A stretch of 64,000 nucleotides of DNA from Paracoccaceae bacterium (GCA_030750975.1 JASMHC010000017.1:1-64000); one strand, 5' to 3'. Shown: positions 1-9,643, counted from the stretch's first letter. Numbers and translations: made by a program. Notes: a model not told the origin generated them from the letters alone.

Positions 1-190
1 CGCCCCGACGCACCTGTCGATCTATCGGTGGTCTGGCCGGGCGTTGGAATCCTCGCTTTCGCTATCCTCGGCCCGTTCGGTTCCACGTTGTGCACGCGAA
101 GAAAGATGCGGGCCAAAGGTTAAGTCTGCGTTGGACCTGCGAACGCTGGGGGCGAAGGCAGGTGACGGATCATGCAAGCGGCCTGCCGCA
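1..190. other. left-edge sequence without a recognisable gene
   Basis: This is the sequence downstream of the ABC exporter gene, which ends at 191 on the minus strand. The overlapping reading frames look like shadows and carry no familiar motif. I see no tRNA or convincing terminator. A second half-transporter gene often follows this kind of exporter gene; if it exists here it lies outside the window. Confidence 0.4.
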
Positions 191-2014
191 TCAGCCAAGA
201 AACCCGCCCGACTGCATCGACCACAGCTCGGCATAGATGCCGCCACGGGCCAGCAGCGCGTCATGGGTGCCGTCTTCGACCACGCGCCCCTGATCCATCA
301 CCACGATCCGGTCCATCTGGGCGATTGTCGACAGACGGTGGGCAATGGCGATCACCGTTTTGCCCTCCATCACACCATAGAGCGTTTCCAGAATCGCGGC
401 CTCGACCTCGCTGTCCAAGGCCGAGGTTGCCTCGTCCAGCACCAGGATCGGTGCGTCTTTCAGCACCACCCGGGCCAGGGCAATCCGCTGACGCTGGCCA
501 CCCGACAGCTTGACGCCCCGTTCGCCGACATGCGCGTTATAGCCCGACCGGCCCTTGGGGTCGCTCAGGTCCTGAATGAAGTCATGCGCCTCGGCCCGGC
601 GGGCGGCCGCGATCATTTGCGCCTCGGTCGCGCCCGGTTTGCCAAACAGGATATTCGCCCGCACCGAGCGATGCAGCAGGCTGTTGTCTTGCGACACCAT
701 GCCGATATGGCTGCGCAAACTGTCCTGCGTCACCTGGGCCACGTCCTGCCCGTCGATCAGGATCTGCCCCTGTTCGGCATCGCGAAAGCGCAGCAGCAGG
801 TTGACAAGGCTTGATTTCCCCGCGCCGGACCGGCCCACCAGCCCAACCTTCTGGCCCGGCTCGATGGTCAGGTTCACCCCATCCAGACCGCCACGGCCTT
901 TGCCGTAATGGTGCGAGACATTGGCAAATTCGATCCGGCCCGTATCGAAGCCCAGTTCGGTTGCGCCTTCCGCATCCGTCACCTCATGTGGCACGGCAAT
1001 CGAACGCAGGCCCTCTTTGATCACACCGGCATGTTCAAACAAGCGGATCGTCACCCACATGATCCAGCCCGACATGCCGTTCAGCCGGATGGTCAGGGCC
1101 GAAGCGGCGGCCACCTCGCCCGCGGTCACGATCCCCTTGGTCCACAGCCAGACCGCCGGGCCAAGCATCCCGACAATCAGAAAACCGTTGAGGATGTTCT
1201 GAATGAACGACATCTCGGTCATCAGACGCAGGAAACGCTGGAACCGCAGACGGTGGCGTCTGAGGGCGTTCAGAACATAGCTTTCTTCCCGCTCGCCGGC
1301 CGAGAACAGCTTGACCGTTTCGATATTTGAATAGGCATCGACAATCCGGCCGGTCAGAAGCGACCGCGCGTCGGACCATTTTTCCGAAGCCACCGAGACC
1401 CGGATCGCTACGTTGACCGTGTAAGCCACGTATAACACGACCCAGATCGCAAGCGGGATCATCAGGCGCCAATCCGTTTGCCCAAGGATCAGCATCGCCC
1501 CGAGGATATAGGCGATTGAGAACCAAAGCGCCTCGAACACCATATAGGTGGCATCCTCGACCGCCTGGCCCATCTGCATCACCCGATTCGACAATCGGCC
1601 CGCGAAATCGTTCTGGAAGAAATTGGCGGACTGCCCGAGCATGTGTTTATGCGCCCGAAAACGCACCTGATCATGCAGGTTCGACACCAGGCCCTGCTCC
1701 ATCAGCAAATGGCTGAAACCGATAATGGCCGGTCTTAGCAGCAGAATGAACAAGGCAGCCAAAAGCAGCTCAAGCCCGTTGCGCGACCAGAAGCTTTCGG
1801 GGCCGGTGATCTCCATAAGGTCAATGACGCGGCCGGAATAGAAGATCAATCCGGTTTCGATGAACGCAACCAATGCGCCGACGACCCCCATCCAGATCAT
1901 CAATCTGTAATAGGGGGCATAATGCGATTTTACATAGGCCCAGAGTCGCGCCGGAGGTGTTTCCTGCGCGAAATTCTGGAACGGGTCGATAAGGTTTTCA
2001 AAAAAGCGGAACAT
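191..2014 (-). CDS. ABC exporter, fused permease and ATPase half-transporter
   Basis: This 607-residue protein has the MsbA/multidrug type I exporter layout. A six-helix membrane domain occupies roughly residues 35-330 and an ATPase domain the rest. Visible motifs are the Walker A loop GRSGAGKS (about 394-401), the signature LSGGQ (about 503-507), Walker B ILVLDE (about 523-528) and the switch histidine in AIAHRLST (about 559). Such proteins act as dimers in the inner membrane and export lipids or hydrophobic compounds; the substrate cannot be read from sequence. The ATG at 2014 has an AAGGG ribosome site about nine bases upstream. No linked gene in the window indicates a substrate. Confidence 0.92.
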   Translation of the reverse strand: MFRFFENLIDPFQNFAQETPPARLWAYVKSHYAPYYRLMIWMGVVGALVAFIETGLIFYSGRVIDLMEITGPESFWSRNGLELLLAALFILLLRPAIIGFSHLLMEQGLVSNLHDQVRFRAHKHMLGQSANFFQNDFAGRLSNRVMQMGQAVEDATYMVFEALWFSIAYILGAMLILGQTDWRLMIPLAIWVVLYVAYTVNVAIRVSVASEKWSDARSLLTGRIVDAYSNIETVKLFSAGEREESYVLNALRRHRLRFQRFLRLMTEMSFIQNILNGFLIVGMLGPAVWLWTKGIVTAGEVAAASALTIRLNGMSGWIMWVTIRLFEHAGVIKEGLRSIAVPHEVTDAEGATELGFDTGRIEFANVSHHYGKGRGGLDGVNLTIEPGQKVGLVGRSGAGKSSLVNLLLRFRDAEQGQILIDGQDVAQVTQDSLRSHIGMVSQDNSLLHRSVRANILFGKPGATEAQMIAAARRAEAHDFIQDLSDPKGRSGYNAHVGERGVKLSGGQRQRIALARVVLKDAPILVLDEATSALDSEVEAAILETLYGVMEGKTVIAIAHRLSTIAQMDRIVVMDQGRVVEDGTHDALLARGGIYAELWSMQSGGFLG

Positions 2015-2238
2015 GACAAAGCCCTTTGCAGGCGAAAATTCGTGAGATTGGGGAAAGACTTGACGTCGGGCCGATCAGGCAGCCCAAACCGGACCGCGGG
2101 ATCAACCGAGATAAATTGGGGTCCAGTTACGCATCAAGCACCTCTTTGTCATAAGTGTTCGATCTCTATACTCAAAAGTTTAGGGTGTGTCAGCCCGTCG
2201 CAGGCAAAAAAATGGATGACCTGAGGGAAATCTAAGTT

Positions 2239-2745
2239 TTGAAGTGGCATTTTCAGAGATATTTTCAAATGCCACACGGATTTTGTATTGTTGCGCCAAA
2301 ACCTTTTGGGAGTGTTGAGGTGGAAAAATCAATCATCCACATGGTGCGGGGTCTGGTCGAAGTCTCGTGGCGGCCAGAGTATGAATCGGTCTATTTGAAT
2401 TGGTTCAAAGAATTTGACGAAGGAAATGCTGTTAAACATGCGGTTTTAACGGCCCTAAAATGGGTAAAAGAAAACCGCGTTAAGCACTGGATCGCGGACG
2501 TTTCCCATTCTTCAGAAGGTCTCTCGGACGCTGATTTCGATTGGGTCAGCGGGCCAGAGTTTAGAACGGCTGTTCTTCAATCTGGTCTAAAAAAATTCGT
2601 GTTGATTCCGCCATTGCCCGAGACTGGGCAGGACACGAGCTGGGTTAGTGAGTGGGAATCTAACACCCTTTCGAAATTTGGAAGCCAAGTTTCAGCGAAA
2701 GTATGCACGACCGAAGACGAAGTAAGATCGTTTCTTTTCAGTTAG
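2239..2745 (+). CDS. hypothetical protein, possibly STAS/SpoIIAA-like
   Basis: A 168-residue product from a TTG start; ATG codons at 2269 and 2341 are alternatives, and the conserved-looking part begins near MVRGLVEVSW. The middle (EFDEGNAVKHAVLTALKW, then WIADVSHSSEGL, then KKFVLIPP) resembles small single-domain STAS/SpoIIAA-like proteins of unknown role in which a WLAD-type strand precedes a long helix; this is a weak resemblance only. It is clearly richer in A and T than both neighbours and overlaps the 3' end of the convergent meaB gene by eight bases. Acquisition by horizontal transfer is plausible. No catalytic motif, signal peptide or membrane segment is visible. Confidence 0.6.
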   Translation: MKWHFQRYFQMPHGFCIVAPKPFGSVEVEKSIIHMVRGLVEVSWRPEYESVYLNWFKEFDEGNAVKHAVLTALKWVKENRVKHWIADVSHSSEGLSDADFDWVSGPEFRTAVLQSGLKKFVLIPPLPETGQDTSWVSEWESNTLSKFGSQVSAKVCTTEDEVRSFLFS

Positions 2746-3730
2746 AGCGGTCGTCATTACTGCGCAGCGTGGCCAACATCTCTGCCGCCGCCTTCGATGC
2801 CGACAAGCCACCACCGGCCACCTGATCGCCCAGTTTTGCCAGTTGTTGTTTGGCGGCGCCCTGTTCCAGCCGCGCCAGAAGCGCCTGACGGACTTCTTCT
2901 TCGAACCAATAGCGTTGCTGTTCGGCGCGGCGGCTGTCGAAATGCCCCTGATCGCGCCGCCAGTTGGTCAGTTTGGTCATCTCGTCCCAGGCGTCTTTCA
3001 GGCCCTGTTCCTCAAGCGCGGAAACCGTGACCGCCTTGGGGAACCCCTCGGGGTCCTGCGGCCGTTTGCGTAACAAGCGCAACGCGCCCGAATAATCGGC
3101 ACAGGTGCGGATTGCCGTGGATTTCAGATCGCCGTCGGCCTTGTTGACAAGGATCATATCGGCCATTTCCATGATGCCGCGCTTGACACCCTGAAGCTCG
3201 TCCCCCCCTGCCGGTGCCATCAGCAGGATGAACAGGTCCGACATCTCGGCCACCACGGTTTCGGACTGGCCGACGCCGACGGTTTCGATCAGCACCACGT
3301 CAAAACCGGCAGCTTCGCAAAGTTCGATCGCTTCGCGGGTGCGGCGGGCAACACCGCCCAGATGGGATTGCGACGGGCTGGGGCGGATAAAGGCGTTGGG
3401 GTCGCGCGACAGCCGGTCCATGCGGGTTTTATCGCCAAGGATCGAGCCGCCCGAACGGGCCGAGCTTGGGTCCACCGCCAGAACCGCCACCCGAAACCCC
3501 TGACCGGTCAGCATGGTTCCGAAGCTTTCGATAAAGGTTGATTTGCCAACCCCCGGCGTGCCGGACAGGCCAATGCGGATCGCTTGTTTTCCCTTGCCTT
3601 TCAGCTGGTCGAGAAGCTCGGAAGCCTGCGCCCGATGATCCGCGCGGCTGGATTCAACCAGCGTGATCGCGCGGCTTAGGGCGCGGCGGTCCTGTTTAAC
3701 GATTTTCGCGGCGAGATCAGAGGTGTTCAT
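2738..3730 (-). CDS. meaB: methylmalonyl-CoA mutase-associated GTPase MeaB
   Basis: A 330-residue G3E-family P-loop GTPase of the MeaB/ArgK type. It chaperones adenosylcobalamin-dependent methylmalonyl-CoA mutase, gating cofactor loading and protecting the enzyme from inactivation in propionyl-CoA assimilation. Walker A GTPGVGKST lies at about 57-65, the switch region VDPSSARSGGSILGDKTRM follows at about 87-104, then ETVGVGQSE (149-157) and the guanine-specificity motif NKAD (196-199). Length is normal for the family. The mutase itself is not in the window, but methylmalonyl-CoA epimerase is encoded at 17623, so the pathway genes are scattered. Confidence 0.93.
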   Translation of the reverse strand: MNTSDLAAKIVKQDRRALSRAITLVESSRADHRAQASELLDQLKGKGKQAIRIGLSGTPGVGKSTFIESFGTMLTGQGFRVAVLAVDPSSARSGGSILGDKTRMDRLSRDPNAFIRPSPSQSHLGGVARRTREAIELCEAAGFDVVLIETVGVGQSETVVAEMSDLFILLMAPAGGDELQGVKRGIMEMADMILVNKADGDLKSTAIRTCADYSGALRLLRKRPQDPEGFPKAVTVSALEEQGLKDAWDEMTKLTNWRRDQGHFDSRRAEQQRYWFEEEVRQALLARLEQGAAKQQLAKLGDQVAGGGLSASKAAAEMLATLRSNDDRSN

Positions 3731-3800
3731 ACGGTCGGCCTTTCGTTGAGGCCGTTTTGCATTGGATAAGGGGGGAAGGGCAAGGGTCCAAGGGTTCGCA

Positions 3801-3917
3801 TTTGCCTTTTTCGCACCATTGGAAAATCGCCGCCTTGATGGGGCGGGACGGCGATCGCGCGGCGACCTGCGGCCTTGTTCCGCGCGGGGTGTGGTTCAAA
3901 GGTTTGGGAAATGGCGG
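3801..3917. repeat. dispersed intergenic repeat, family 1, copy A
   Basis: This stretch upstream of hrpB shares a mosaic with 53905-54012: a TTTTTCGC start, AAATCGCCGC, then GATGGGGCGGGACGGCGATC, then GCGCGGCG, a GGCCTTG block, CCGCG and GTGTGG. The core is rich in self-complementary GCGATCGC and could fold. A more diverged copy is at 33363-33430. All three copies are intergenic. Confidence 0.7.
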
Positions 3918-3994
3918 CAGAACGGTTCTGTCAAGGACTGACAGGTTCTGGCATCCTACTGGACCAAGCTGAAAATCCCCGATAACTCAATCTC

Positions 3995-6436
3995 ATGACA
4001 CCCGATCTGCCCATTTCCGAGGCCCTGCCCGATCTGCTTGCCGCCCTGCGCGATCACGGGCAAGCCGTATTGCAGGCGCCTCCGGGGGCAGGGAAAACCA
4101 CGGTTGTGCCCTTGGCGATGCTGGATGCGGGTCTGACAAGCGGAAAAATCCTGATGCTTGAACCGCGCCGTCTGGCCGCCCGGGCCGCCGCCGAACGCAT
4201 GGCCGAAACCTTGGGCGAACAGGCAGGGCAAACCGTCGGCTATCGCGTGCGCGGGGACAGCAAAATCGGCAAGGCGACAAGGATCGAGGTCGTCACCGAA
4301 GGCATTCTGACCCGTATGATCCAGTCCGATCCCGAACTGACCGGCATCGGTGCGGTGATCTTTGACGAATTTCACGAACGCAGCCTGAATGCCGATCTGG
4401 GTCTCGCATTATGTCTTGAGATCAAGGACGCCTTGCGGTCCGATCTGATCCTTCTGGCGATGTCCGCAACGCTGGACGCCGAACCGGTCGCCAAACTAAT
4501 GGGCAACACGCCGATCATCACGTCGCAAGGCCGCAGCTATCCGGTTAAGATCAAGTGGCTTGCCAGACCCCTGCCGGCGAAGACCCGGATTGAAGACGCC
4601 ACCAGCACCCTGATTCTGGACGCTTTGGAAGAAACCGATGGCGGCGTGCTGGTATTTCTGCCCGGCGAAGGGGAAATCCGGCGGACCGAAGGGATTCTGA
4701 AGGGCAAGCTGCCCACAAATGTGCATCTGCATACCCTCTACGGCGCCATGGATTTCAAAGCCCAACGCGCAGCGATCCGGCCTGCCGAAACCGGCCGCAA
4801 AATCGTGCTGGCAACCTCGATTGCCGAAACCTCGCTGACCATTCAGGATATCCGGGTGGTTGTCGATGCAGGACGGGCGCGGCGGTCGCGGTTTGATCCG
4901 GGTTCGGGTATGGCGCGGCTGGTAACTGAAAAAGTCACCCGCGCCGAGGCCACCCAAAGGGCGGGCCGCGCGGGGCGCGTGGCCAGCGGCACCTGCTATC
5001 GGCTTTGGACGAAGGGCGAGGAAGGGGCGCTGTTGGCCTTCCCTCCGGCCGAGATCGAGGCGGCCGATCTGGCGGGCATGGCGCTGGAACTGGCGCTTTG
5101 GGGGGCAAAGCCGGATGAGCTGAAGCTGCTGACCCCACCCAATGCGGGCAGCTATGCCGAGGCGATGGCCCTGCTGCATATGCTTGGTGCTGTCGATGCC
5201 GAACGGCGGATCACGGATCACGGAAAGACATTGGCGGGCTATCCTTTGCACCCGCGTCTGGCGCATATGATGGCCGTGGCGGGCAAACAGGCGGCCCCGC
5301 TGGCAGCGCTTCTGGCCGACCGCGATCCGCTGTCGCGTGGGGCACCTGCGGATCTGTCGCTGCGGCTTGAGGCGATCAGGGATGTCAGGCATTTCACCGC
5401 AACGCGCCCCTATCCGGTCAGCCACGGCGCGGTTCAGCACATCCGGCAAGAGGCCAAGCGCCTGTCGTCAAAGGCCGCGGCCAAGCCGCAAATGTCAGCG
5501 GCGGAAATGGCCGCTCTGGCCTATCCTGATCGGGTTGGACTGCGCCGGAATGGCGATGAACCACGCTTTATCCTGTCAGGGGGCAAAGGGGCCAGGCTGG
5601 ATGACGGCGATCCGCTGGCCGGTCAGCGCCTGATCGTCGCCACCGATCTGGATGGCAACCCGCGCGAGGCGAAAATCCGGCAGGCGATTGCGATCTCGGA
5701 AAGCGAGCTGCGCAGTCTATTCGGCGGTCAGATCACCTGGATTGAAAGCTGCACATGGTCGAAACGCGACCGGCGGGTTTTGGCGCGGCGGCAGGAAATG
5801 TTCGGCGCCATCGCGCTGGATGACCGGATTTGGAAAGATGCCCCGCCCGAGGCGGTCGCGCAGGCCATGCTCGACGGGGTGCGCGATCTGGGGCTTTCAC
5901 CTGGCGACGCGGCCCAGCGGTTCGTGGCACGGGTGATGCTGGTGCGCGACCGGCACGGCCTGCCGGACATGTCGCCGGATGCGCTAATGGACCGGCTTGA
6001 ACAGTGGTTGCTGCCGCATCTGTCGGGTGTCTCAACCGCCGAGCATTGGAAAAAGTTCGATCTGCTGGTCCCGCTGCGCGCCATGCTGGACTGGAGCCAG
6101 ATGCAAGCGCTGGATCACGATGCCCCTGCGCATTTCACCACGCCTCTGGGGCGCAAAATCCCGATTGACTATGCCGGTGAACACCCCGAAATCCGTCTGC
6201 GACTGCAAGAGATGTTCGGCCAGACCACCCACCCGATGGTCGGGCATGCCCGGCTTCGGGTAACGCTGTTGTCGCCCGCAGGGCGGCCGGTGCAAACAAC
6301 GATGGATATTCCGAATTTCTGGGCAACCTCTTATGCCGATGTCCGAAAAGACATGCGCGGGCGCTATCCCAAGCACCCATGGCCCGAAGACCCGACCCGT
6401 GCCGATCCGACATTGCGGGCGAAACCAAGAAAATGA
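3995..6436 (+). CDS. hrpB: ATP-dependent helicase HrpB
   Basis: An 813-residue DEAH-box helicase of the HrpB type. The N-terminal RecA pair shows the P-loop APPGAGKTT (about 28-36), DEFHERS (123-129), SAT (156-158) and the motif VI segment QRAGRAGR (about 320-328). The C-terminal half has the helicase-associated HA2 region and the HrpB-specific tail ending in WPEDPTRADPT. The family is broadly conserved in proteobacteria; its cellular substrate is poorly defined and RNA is assumed. Full length is normal. The ATG at 3995 gives a start (MTPDLPISEALPDLL) typical of the family. The gene stands alone, followed 56 bases later by a Nudix gene. Confidence 0.94.
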   Translation: MTPDLPISEALPDLLAALRDHGQAVLQAPPGAGKTTVVPLAMLDAGLTSGKILMLEPRRLAARAAAERMAETLGEQAGQTVGYRVRGDSKIGKATRIEVVTEGILTRMIQSDPELTGIGAVIFDEFHERSLNADLGLALCLEIKDALRSDLILLAMSATLDAEPVAKLMGNTPIITSQGRSYPVKIKWLARPLPAKTRIEDATSTLILDALEETDGGVLVFLPGEGEIRRTEGILKGKLPTNVHLHTLYGAMDFKAQRAAIRPAETGRKIVLATSIAETSLTIQDIRVVVDAGRARRSRFDPGSGMARLVTEKVTRAEATQRAGRAGRVASGTCYRLWTKGEEGALLAFPPAEIEAADLAGMALELALWGAKPDELKLLTPPNAGSYAEAMALLHMLGAVDAERRITDHGKTLAGYPLHPRLAHMMAVAGKQAAPLAALLADRDPLSRGAPADLSLRLEAIRDVRHFTATRPYPVSHGAVQHIRQEAKRLSSKAAAKPQMSAAEMAALAYPDRVGLRRNGDEPRFILSGGKGARLDDGDPLAGQRLIVATDLDGNPREAKIRQAIAISESELRSLFGGQITWIESCTWSKRDRRVLARRQEMFGAIALDDRIWKDAPPEAVAQAMLDGVRDLGLSPGDAAQRFVARVMLVRDRHGLPDMSPDALMDRLEQWLLPHLSGVSTAEHWKKFDLLVPLRAMLDWSQMQALDHDAPAHFTTPLGRKIPIDYAGEHPEIRLRLQEMFGQTTHPMVGHARLRVTLLSPAGRPVQTTMDIPNFWATSYADVRKDMRGRYPKHPWPEDPTRADPTLRAKPRK

Positions 6437-6492
6437 GTGTTGAAATTGCATCTTTGAGAAAATCCATATAAAATACCCGAAAAAGCAAGAAT

Positions 6493-6978
6493 ATGAGCAG
6501 CAAGACCAAGAAGTTGTCCAAGTTACGGATGAATATTGCCAAGTGGGGCAAGTCGCCCCGCTCGGACAGGCATCGCGCCGAACAGGTGGCCGCGATCTGC
6601 ACCCGCAAGAAAGACGGGAAACGTCAGGTCTTGCTGATCACCAGCCGCGAAACCCGCCGGTGGGTAATCCCCAAGGGCTGGCCGATGACCGGATTGTCCG
6701 ATGGCGAGGCCGCGATGCAGGAAGCCTGGGAAGAAGCCGGGGTTGCCAATGCCGATCTGGTGAAAAAGCCCATCGGCAAGTTCGGCTATCGCAAGACTTT
6801 GGAAAAAGGCCACCATGTGCCGGTCAAAGTTACGGTTTACCGCGTGAAGGTCCGCGAAACGGTCAAGAAATTCCCCGAACACCATCAGCGCAAGCGAAAA
6901 TGGGTGTCTCCGAAACGCGCCGCCAGCCTGGTGCGTGAACCCGGTTTGAAGAAAATGCTGATCAGCCTGCAAAAATAG
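6493..6978 (+). CDS. Nudix hydrolase with a variant Nudix box
   Basis: A 161-residue protein with a Nudix fold, related to the diphosphoinositol-polyphosphate phosphohydrolase branch by its WVIPKGWP entry motif. The Nudix helix reads GWPMTGLSDGEAAMQEAWEE then AGV. The metal-binding QEAWEEAG stretch keeps the paired glutamates, but the canonical Arg of REUXEE is Gln and the earlier Glu is Leu. Both ends are Lys/Arg-rich (SSKTKKLSKLR and HHQRKRKWVSPKRAA), consistent with a polyanionic substrate. Substrate unknown. It follows hrpB closely on the same strand and may be co-transcribed. Confidence 0.88.
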   Translation: MSSKTKKLSKLRMNIAKWGKSPRSDRHRAEQVAAICTRKKDGKRQVLLITSRETRRWVIPKGWPMTGLSDGEAAMQEAWEEAGVANADLVKKPIGKFGYRKTLEKGHHVPVKVTVYRVKVRETVKKFPEHHQRKRKWVSPKRAASLVREPGLKKMLISLQK

Positions 6979-7087
6979 ACGTCCCCCGCACAACAGGTCT
7001 GACAATTCGGCCCATGGGCTGAATTTACCAATTGAGGGAATCGCCCGTCTCGGATAGCCAGCGCACATATTTTCTTGCGGGGGCAAT

Positions 7088-8566
7088 ATGTCAGAACCAG
7101 ACGATCCTAAACACTGGACAACCCTGGACCGGGATCTTGGCCGGATTTCACGATTTGATCAGGCCACAACCTATGTCGCCCGTCCGATGGTGGCCCCGAG
7201 CATCGCCCTGGCCTTTATCGCCGTCGCGGCGCTGGGTGCGGCGCTGTTCTTTGGGCAGACACCTGTCAATCTGATCGTTGTCGCCGCCGCCGGTTTCGGG
7301 GCCTATATGGCGATCAACATCGGCGCGAATGATGTTGCCAACAACATGGGGCCTGCGGTTGGCGCCAACGCGCTGACCATGGGCGGCGCGATTGCCATTG
7401 CCGCGATCTTTGAAAGCGCGGGCGCATTGCTGGCGGGGGGCGACGTGGTATCGACCATCTCGAAAGGGATCATCGACCCCAGCGGCATCTCCGAGACCCG
7501 CATCTTTATCTGGGCGATGATGGCGGCGCTTATCAGCTCGGCGCTATGGGTGAACCTTGCCACCTGGGTCGGTGCTCCAGTGTCGACCACACATTCGGTC
7601 GTGGGGGGCGTCATGGGGGCGGGCATCGCGGCGGCGGGTTTTGCTGCGGTGAACTGGCCAACCATGGGCAAGATCGCCGCCAGCTGGGTGATTTCGCCTG
7701 TCATGGGCGGCGCGATTGCTGCGGCGTTTCTGGCCTTTATCAAATGGCAGATCATCTATCGCGACGATAAAATCGCCGCAGCGCGTCGCTGGGTGCCGGT
7801 TCTGATTGGCATCATGGCCGCTGCCTTTGCCGCCTATCTGGCGCTGAAAGGTCTGAAACGGATTGTCAAAATCGACATCCAGCTGGCCTTGATGATCGGG
7901 CTTGGGGCCGGTGTACTGTCTTACCTGATTACCAAGCCGATGATCTATCGCCAGTCCGAAGGGCTGGAGAACCGCAACAAGTCGCTGAAGGTTCTGTTTG
8001 GCATACCGCTGGTATTTTCGGCGGCGCTGCTGTCGTTTGCGCATGGCGCCAACGACGTGGCCAACGCCGTCGGACCGCTGGCCGCGATTGTTCACGCGAC
8101 CGAATTCGGGGATTTCGCAGCGAAAGTGGCGATCCCGACCTGGGTGATGGTGATCGGAGCCTTTGGCATTTCCTTCGGACTGGTTCTGTTCGGACCCAAG
8201 CTGATCCGAATGGTGGGCAGTCAGATCACCAAGCTGAACCCGATGCGGGCCTATTGCGTGGCCTTGTCGGCGGCGATCACGGTGATCGTCGCCTCGTGGC
8301 TTGGCCTGCCGGTCAGCTCAACCCATATCGCCGTGGGGGGCGTATTCGGGGTGGGGTTCTTCCGCGAATGGCACCATGCCCGCCGCGCCAAACGGTTTTC
8401 GCTCAGCCGCCCGGAAGAGCTGCGAATCCCCTCGGCTGAACGCCGCCGCCGCAAACTGGTGCGGCGGGCGCATTTCATGACGATCATCGCGGCCTGGGTC
8501 ATCACCGTTCCGGCGGCAGCGCTGCTGTCGGGGGTCATTTTCCTGATCCTCAACGCGGTCGCCTGA
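7088..8566 (+). CDS. pit: inorganic phosphate transporter, PiT family
   Basis: A 492-residue polytopic membrane protein of the PiT family of low-affinity phosphate:cation symporters. The two inverted family repeats are visible: GANDVANNMGPAVGANAL near residues 76-93 and AHGANDVANAVGPLAAIVH near 318-336. Each is followed later by a P-V-S-(T/S)-T-H motif (APVSTTHSVVGG and LPVSSTHIAVGGV). A hydrophilic Arg/Lys-rich loop sits before the last helix. No DUF47/PhoU-like partner, common next to Pit genes, lies beside it here. A hairpin downstream at 8592-8620 probably ends transcription. Confidence 0.93.
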   Translation: MSEPDDPKHWTTLDRDLGRISRFDQATTYVARPMVAPSIALAFIAVAALGAALFFGQTPVNLIVVAAAGFGAYMAINIGANDVANNMGPAVGANALTMGGAIAIAAIFESAGALLAGGDVVSTISKGIIDPSGISETRIFIWAMMAALISSALWVNLATWVGAPVSTTHSVVGGVMGAGIAAAGFAAVNWPTMGKIAASWVISPVMGGAIAAAFLAFIKWQIIYRDDKIAAARRWVPVLIGIMAAAFAAYLALKGLKRIVKIDIQLALMIGLGAGVLSYLITKPMIYRQSEGLENRNKSLKVLFGIPLVFSAALLSFAHGANDVANAVGPLAAIVHATEFGDFAAKVAIPTWVMVIGAFGISFGLVLFGPKLIRMVGSQITKLNPMRAYCVALSAAITVIVASWLGLPVSSTHIAVGGVFGVGFFREWHHARRAKRFSLSRPEELRIPSAERRRRKLVRRAHFMTIIAAWVITVPAAALLSGVIFLILNAVA

Positions 8567-8591
8567 TCGGCGCGCAGCGGGTATCAACACA

Positions 8592-8620
8592 AAACGCCGC
8601 TCCGGTCCGGGGCGGCGTTT
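8592..8620. terminator. hairpin terminator between pit and argF
   Basis: The arms AAACGCCGC and GCGGCGTTT are perfectly complementary around an 11-base loop. The genes on either side converge, so the hairpin can serve both. Confidence 0.75.
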
Positions 8621-8641
8621 GGCGTTTGACGAAAGGGCGTT

Positions 8642-9568
8642 TCAGCCTTCGACACACCAGCGCATCACCGCTTTCTGGGCGTGCAGGCGGTTCTCGGCCT
8701 CGTCAAAGATCACCGAATGCGGGCCGTCCATCACAGCGGACGAGGCCTCTTCATCGCGATGCGCGGGCAGGCAATGCATGAACAAGGCATCGGGCCTGGC
8801 GTGGCGCATCAGCTCTTCATTGACCTGATAGGGGCGCAGCTGGTTGTGGCGGCGTTCGCGGGTGGACTGGGCGTCATGCATCGACACCCAGGTATCGGTG
8901 ACCACCAGATCGGCGTCCTTGACGGCTGTTTTCGCGTCGCGTTCAATCGACACCTGAACGCCTTTTGAGCGGGCAAGGGCGACGAATTCATCCTCGGGGT
9001 CAAGCTGCTGCGGGCCGGTGAAGACCATGTCAAACCCGAATTGACCCGCGGCATGCAGGAAGCTGGCACAGACATTGTTGCCATCGCCGGACCAGACGAC
9101 CTTTTTGCCCGCGATCGGACCGCGATGTTCTTCAAAGGTCAGGATATCGGCCATGATCTGGCAGGGATGCGTGCGGTCGGTCAGGCCATTGATCACCGGC
9201 ACATCGGCATATTCCGCCAGCTCCAGAAGGACGCTTTCGTCAAATGTGCGGATCATGATCATATCGACATAGCGCGACAGCACGCGGGCCGTGTCGGCGA
9301 TGGTTTCCCCATGGCCGAGCTGCATGTCCTGACCGGACAGAACCATGGTCTGCCCGCCCATCTGGCGCACGCCGACATCAAACGAGACCCGCGTGCGGGT
9401 CGAGGGCTTTTCGAAAATCAGCGCAACCATGCGGTTCTTCAGCGGTTGCTCGGCGTCCGGCGTGGCCTTGGGCTGACCGGCGCGGGCGTTCTTGGTGGCC
9501 CTGGCCTGATCGATCATGCCCCGCAAGGCGGCGGGATCGGTTTTGTGGATATCTAGAAAATGGTTCAT
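8642..9568 (-). CDS. argF: ornithine carbamoyltransferase
   Basis: A 308-residue enzyme that makes citrulline from ornithine and carbamoyl phosphate in arginine biosynthesis. The carbamoyl-phosphate loop STRTRVSF, the HPCQ motif ([10 protein letters not shown]), DTWVSM and the C-terminal [10 protein letters not shown] with the catalytic Cys are all present. The start at 9568 ([11 protein letters not shown]) is chosen because the upstream in-frame extension runs into the GC-rich intergenic repeat and is unlike the family. It lies directly downstream of argD on the same strand, with a repeat between them. The carbamoyl-phosphate synthase large subunit is encoded at 29943. Confidence 0.95.
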   Translation of the reverse strand: MNHFLDIHKTDPAALRGMIDQARATKNARAGQPKATPDAEQPLKNRMVALIFEKPSTRTRVSFDVGVRQMGGQTMVLSGQDMQLGHGETIADTARVLSRYVDMIMIRTFDESVLLELAEYADVPVINGLTDRTHPCQIMADILTFEEHRGPIAGKKVVWSGDGNNVCASFLHAAGQFGFDMVFTGPQQLDPEDEFVALARSKGVQVSIERDAKTAVKDADLVVTDTWVSMHDAQSTRERRHNQLRPYQVNEELMRHARPDALFMHCLPAHRDEEASSAVMDGPHSVIFDEAENRLHAQKAVMRWCVEG

Positions 9569-9643
9569 TTCAGAGGTTCCCTTCGGGACCCGGGCGAGGG
9601 GCCGGCCCCTCGCGCTCCCCGGGATATTTTCGGACAAAAGAAA
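9569..9643 (-). repeat. 3'-end intergenic element, family 2, copy 1 (after argD)
   Basis: Between argD and argF. On the plus strand the core CCCCGGGATATTTTCGGACA, continuing AAAGAA (9617-9642), matches 24 of 26 bases of the complement of 60683-60708. It is flanked by a perfect 20-base palindrome (GCGAGGGGCCGGCCCCTCGC, 9594-9613). Read in the direction of the upstream gene, the order is stop codon, TTCTTTTGTCC, the ATATCCCGGGG block, then hairpins. Confidence 0.75.

Noticed and set aside
191-2014. Long frames on the plus strand across the ABC exporter gene
   Set aside because: They mirror the GC-rich third-position pattern of the real minus-strand gene and encode no recognisable motif.
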